Source: Methanolinea sp. SDB
Lineage (GTDB): Archaea; Halobacteriota; Methanomicrobia; Methanomicrobiales; Methanospirillaceae
Direction of reading: 5' to 3'
Length of the DNA stretch: 8,757 nucleotides
Assembly: GCA_001412335.1 (NCBI GenBank)
Contig: LKUF01000255.1
Location: forward strand, 1 to 8,757
The notes under the pieces were generated by a model. That model had not been told where the DNA came from. It was given only the letters and a program-made list of their open reading frames with translations, and made no database searches. This document shows, one piece after another, positions 6,400-8,757 of this stretch. The position numbers and the translations under genes were made by a program. Positions within the stretch are counted from its first letter, which is position 1. Each line of letters opens with the position of its first letter.

Positions 6400-6650
6400 G
6401 TGGAGAAAGAGAGATGCTTGCAGCAGGAGACCCTGTCCCGGTATACGGGCGTCTCATTGTTCCAATCGTGCATATCCTGCGATTCCGTGACGGTTTCTCG
6501 TATACAGGATCGGTAAACCCTGTGGCGTTTCTCATAATAGACGGAAGAGATGTCTTTTTTGCACCAATCGACAGGCACATGGACGAAGAGAGGCTTGCCA
6601 CCTTCCTGGCCGAGGAATATGGAATAACGCCCGGAACAGAAAATGGCTGA
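6396..6650 (+). CDS. Small GerW-like protein without glycine-rich loop
   Basis: An 84-residue protein that overlaps the DUF2953 gene by ATGA, with CGGTG four bases before its ATG, so it is translationally coupled and real. By eye it aligns with the GerW protein of the same operon. Residues 11-25 (GDPVPVYGRLIVPIV) align ungapped with GKAIDIDDKTVIPIV, sharing G, P, I, V and several I/V exchanges. VNPVAFLII (40-48) aligns with ITPVALVVV. DVFFAPI (52-58) aligns with GIQVISL, and the last helix (about 62-74) fits the GerW C-terminal helix. The glycine-rich loop between the first two blocks is replaced by a short segment (26-39) with Arg, Asp and aromatic residues. It has no signal peptide or membrane segment. 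It is likely a divergent, shortened GerW paralogue that acts with the other two gene products; an unrelated small protein remains possible. Confidence 0.7.
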   Translation: MSGEREMLAAGDPVPVYGRLIVPIVHILRFRDGFSYTGSVNPVAFLIIDGRDVFFAPIDRHMDEERLATFLAEEYGITPGTENG

Positions 6651-6841
6651 ATCGGGTCACTTTCATGCAATGTCCATTCTCCGGTTTTTTAAAGACCCTG
6701 GAGAATCGTGTACCTGCAAAATCCTGATCCTGAACCGAAAAAGAGCTAAAAGGCTGCTGCAACACGGACGCCTGGCATGCATCTGGGTGCTCTGTGCACC
6801 CATAGCATTTTTTCTCTTTTAAAAATGTTGGGGCAGGGCGT
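6651..6841. other. Convergent intergenic region with two hairpins
   Basis: This 191-base gap lies between the stop of the GerW operon (+) and the stop of the ABC permease (-). No credible gene was seen. It holds a hairpin at 6676-6706 (ATTCTCC-GG against CC-T-GGAGAAT, loop T-rich) and a stronger terminator-like hairpin at 6777-6808. Short T runs occur for both strands. Confidence 0.6.
6777..6820 (+). terminator. Hairpin plus T tract ending the GerW operon
   Basis: TGGGTGC (6784-6790) pairs perfectly with GCACCCA (6796-6802) around the loop TCTGT. A small internal loop separates this from an outer ATGC/GCAT pairing (6777-6780 with 6805-6808). A run of six T (6808-6813) and then TTTT (6817-6820) follows. 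On the plus strand this has the form of an intrinsic terminator; in archaea the T tract is probably the active part. On the minus strand the permease is followed by a separate short T run (complement of 6821-6825). Confidence 0.65.
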
Positions 6842-8008
6842 TTATTCGTGCCGCAATGCTTCAATTGGATTGAGATTCGAGGCCTTCCATGCGGGGTACA
6901 GGCCGGAAAGCAGGCTCGTTACAACTCCGAATGCTACTCCGTACACGATATAAACGAGGCTGGAGGGGTAAAAGAGGAACTTGGTGGTATCGAGCATCAC
7001 GATGCTCACCGCATACCCCCCAACGAAACTTAAAACGCCACCGATGATTCCCCCGATCAATCCAAGAATCAGGGCCTCGTAAAGGAAGATAGACCGAACC
7101 TCCTTCTTCTGCGTCCCTATGCTCCGCAGTACGCCTATCTCCTTTATGCGTTCGGTAACAGACATCATCATGATGTTCAGGATGCTGACTCCCGCCACGA
7201 TGAGGGAGATTCCCCCAATTGCCGTTGTGAATGTCGATATCTGGCCGAAGGTAGTCAGTATCGTCTCGAGGATCGCCTTCGTGTCAATGACATCCACGAC
7301 CGTCTCCCTGCGGTTGAGCTGCTTGTCGATGGCATTTTTTACGTCTTCGATGGTATTGAGATCCCGGACCTTGACGATGACCATGTCGTAGCCTTCCTGG
7401 TCATATGCTGCCTCGAACCACCTGTCCTCAACCACGATTCCGTAGTCGGGATTGATATCGAATCCCATCCCTCGTTCCTCGAGAATTCCTACAACACGGA
7501 GTGACCCCTTATCCCCGACCGTTATACGGGTGCCCACCTTGATATTGTTCTCTTCTGCGAACCGGGCCCCTGCCATTGCTGACGATGCGCCCCTTAAGTA
7601 GGACCCATCCCTTAGCTCGAGGAGAACAGGTATGTCATCCGGATCCAGCCCGTAGATGCTTCCTGCCGTATCTTCTGACCCGACTTTCATTCGTGAACCC
7701 CCCGTGTAAACCGGAATGGTGATGTCGGGTGCAACAGCCCGCCGTATCTGCTCCAGATCGCGATCCGAGATGTATTCTCCTGTCGTTCCCCCCATCTGGG
7801 CTCCACCCCCGGTGTGGGGGGTTACGATCACGCTGTCACCAACAGATGACAGGCTGTCCGAGATAGTAAGGACCAGGCTGTTACCAAGAATTCCCATTGA
7901 GGCAATTGCAACCACGCCGATTACTATACCAAGAACTGCAAGCAGTGAACGAAGCCAGTGGAGCCTGACGTTACGCTTTGCGAACTCAAAGAAGAACGAC
8001 TTCGTCAT
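6842..8008 (-). CDS. ABC transporter permease, MacB/FtsX-like
   Basis: A 388-residue membrane protein with the MacB-type layout. It has a cytoplasmic N-terminal helix (FAKRNVRLHWLRS), TM1 at about 20-42, a large extracytoplasmic domain at about 45-255, then TM2 (259-283), TM3 (308-335) and TM4 (350-370) forming the FtsX domain. Typical end motifs are ERIKEIGVLRSIGTQKKEV (286-304), which contacts the ATPase, and YPAWKASNLNPIEALRHE (371-388). In bacteria such proteins drive export or mechanical work at the membrane rather than import; the substrate here is unknown. The extracytoplasmic domain opens with a glycine-rich stretch (TGGGAQMGGTTG, 66-77). ATG 8008 is preceded by CAGGAG at six bases, a good ribosome binding site. 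The ATPase gene is 48 bases upstream, so the two form an operon. Confidence 0.92.
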   Translation of the reverse strand: MTKSFFFEFAKRNVRLHWLRSLLAVLGIVIGVVAIASMGILGNSLVLTISDSLSSVGDSVIVTPHTGGGAQMGGTTGEYISDRDLEQIRRAVAPDITIPVYTGGSRMKVGSEDTAGSIYGLDPDDIPVLLELRDGSYLRGASSAMAGARFAEENNIKVGTRITVGDKGSLRVVGILEERGMGFDINPDYGIVVEDRWFEAAYDQEGYDMVIVKVRDLNTIEDVKNAIDKQLNRRETVVDVIDTKAILETILTTFGQISTFTTAIGGISLIVAGVSILNIMMMSVTERIKEIGVLRSIGTQKKEVRSIFLYEALILGLIGGIIGGVLSFVGGYAVSIVMLDTTKFLFYPSSLVYIVYGVAFGVVTSLLSGLYPAWKASNLNPIEALRHE

Positions 8009-8014
8009 CGATTG

Positions 8015-8020
8015 CTCCTG
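8015..8020 (-). promoter_or_regulatory. Ribosome binding site of the ABC permease
   Basis: On the minus strand CAGGAG lies six bases before the permease ATG. It fixes that start and shows independent ribosome entry rather than coupling to the ATPase gene, which ends 48 bases upstream. Confidence 0.6.
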
Positions 8021-8056
8021 TTTTGTGATTGATTGGATTGTTCGCGTTGATGCTGT

Positions 8057-8746
8057 TCATGTTATCCTGCCATCCACAATCGTGATTATCCGGTGAGCGT
8101 ACCTGGCAACTGCAGGGTCGTGTGTCACCATGATAATGGTCTCATTCCGGGACCTGTTGAGATCCAGGAGGAGTTCCATGATCGCCGTTCCGGTCTTTGT
8201 GTCCAGGTTTCCGGTAGGCTCATCCGCCAGAAGGATCTCAGGATCGTTTACCAGGGCCCGTGCTATGGCCACCCGTTGCTGCTGCCCTCCCGAGAGTTCG
8301 GAAGGTTTATGGGTATACAGGGTCTCATCGAGTTCCATTGCCTTGAGAACCTGGAGGCATCTCTCTTCACATTCTGTTGTCCCCCTCTTCAGTATCAGGG
8401 GATACTGGACATTCTCAAGGGCGGAAAGGAGGGGGAGGAGATTGAACTGCTGGAAGATGAAGCCGATGTGATCACGGCGAAGCGCTGTGAGTTCCTCGTC
8501 ATTCATTGAGCCTGCATTCCTCCCCTTGATGAAAAGGTCCCCCGAAGTCGGGGTATCCAGGCATCCCATGAGGTTGAGGAGTGTTGATTTTCCCGATCCT
8601 GATGGACCCATGATGGCTATGAACTCCCCAGGCAGTATCTCAAGGTTGACATGATCAAGAGCAACAACGTCCCCCGCAGGGAGCGGGTAGATCTTTGTCA
8701 CATCCCGAAACTGGATGATGTATTCAGTTTCAGGAGTCTGGCTCAT
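8057..8746 (-). CDS. ABC transporter ATP-binding protein, LolD/MacB type
   Basis: A 229-residue ABC ATPase that powers the adjacent permease. All motifs are intact: Walker A GPSGSGKST (47-55), Q-loop FQQFNLL (Gln99), signature LSGGQQQRV (151-159), Walker B ILLADEPTG with Glu176, D-loop NLD (180-182) and H-loop VTHD (His209). The insertion-free length and the DHVNLEILPGEF start are typical of the LolD/MacB/FtsE group, which pairs with FtsX-fold permeases such as the one downstream. It would act as a dimer on the cytoplasmic side. ATG 8746 is preceded by GGAGAGGT, so the gene is complete, but only 11 bases lie beyond it. The promoter and any upstream operon member are outside the window. Confidence 0.95.
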   Translation of the reverse strand: MSQTPETEYIIQFRDVTKIYPLPAGDVVALDHVNLEILPGEFIAIMGPSGSGKSTLLNLMGCLDTPTSGDLFIKGRNAGSMNDEELTALRRDHIGFIFQQFNLLPLLSALENVQYPLILKRGTTECEERCLQVLKAMELDETLYTHKPSELSGGQQQRVAIARALVNDPEILLADEPTGNLDTKTGTAIMELLLDLNRSRNETIIMVTHDPAVARYAHRIITIVDGRIT

Positions 8747-8757
8747 TTACCTCTCCA

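Noticed and set aside
6532..6864. Minus-strand open frame of 110 codons in the convergent gap
   Set aside because: It overlaps the ends of both flanking genes and the two hairpins, and its product has no family features. The hairpins and T tracts explain the region better.

Overview
The window looks like chromosomal DNA of a methanogenic archaeon, most likely of the Methanomicrobiales. The evidence is indirect: secreted multi-PEGA-repeat proteins with a C-terminal membrane anchor, a GerW-DUF2953 gene pair outside any sporulation context, oligo-T terminators, a TATA-like box with a GGTG-type ribosome binding site, and moderate-to-high GC coding sequence. No rRNA, tRNA, CRISPR array, insertion sequence or phage gene was seen, and the window is almost fully coding.

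Left third (1-2847): two tandem + strand genes for extracellular PEGA-repeat proteins. The first enters from the left edge; the second is complete and has a signal peptide, six PEGA repeats and a C-terminal transmembrane anchor. The five visible repeats of the first match repeats 2-6 of the second one by one, so the pair arose by duplication of a whole six-repeat gene. An oligo-T terminator follows.

Middle (2894-5203): an aldehyde dehydrogenase with an intact active site (+) ends six bases before the stop codon of a convergent SAM-dependent methyltransferase (-).

Right-centre (5272-6650): a compact + strand operon of three genes. These are a GerW/YtfJ-family protein with a long glycine-rich loop, a membrane-anchored DUF2953-type protein, and an 84-residue protein that overlaps the previous gene by ATGA and looks like a GerW domain without the glycine-rich loop. 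GerW and DUF2953 genes are also neighbours in Bacillus (ytfJ-ytfI), so the pair probably forms a functional unit that is not tied to endospores. The small third gene is the most novel item in the window. Two hairpins, the second followed by a T tract, end the operon.

Right end (6842-8746): a - strand ABC transporter, with a LolD/MacB-type ATPase followed by its MacB/FtsX-like permease. The operon probably starts beyond the right edge, where any substrate-binding or adaptor protein would lie. Transcription of the ABC operon and the GerW operon converges on the 191-base gap at 6651-6841.
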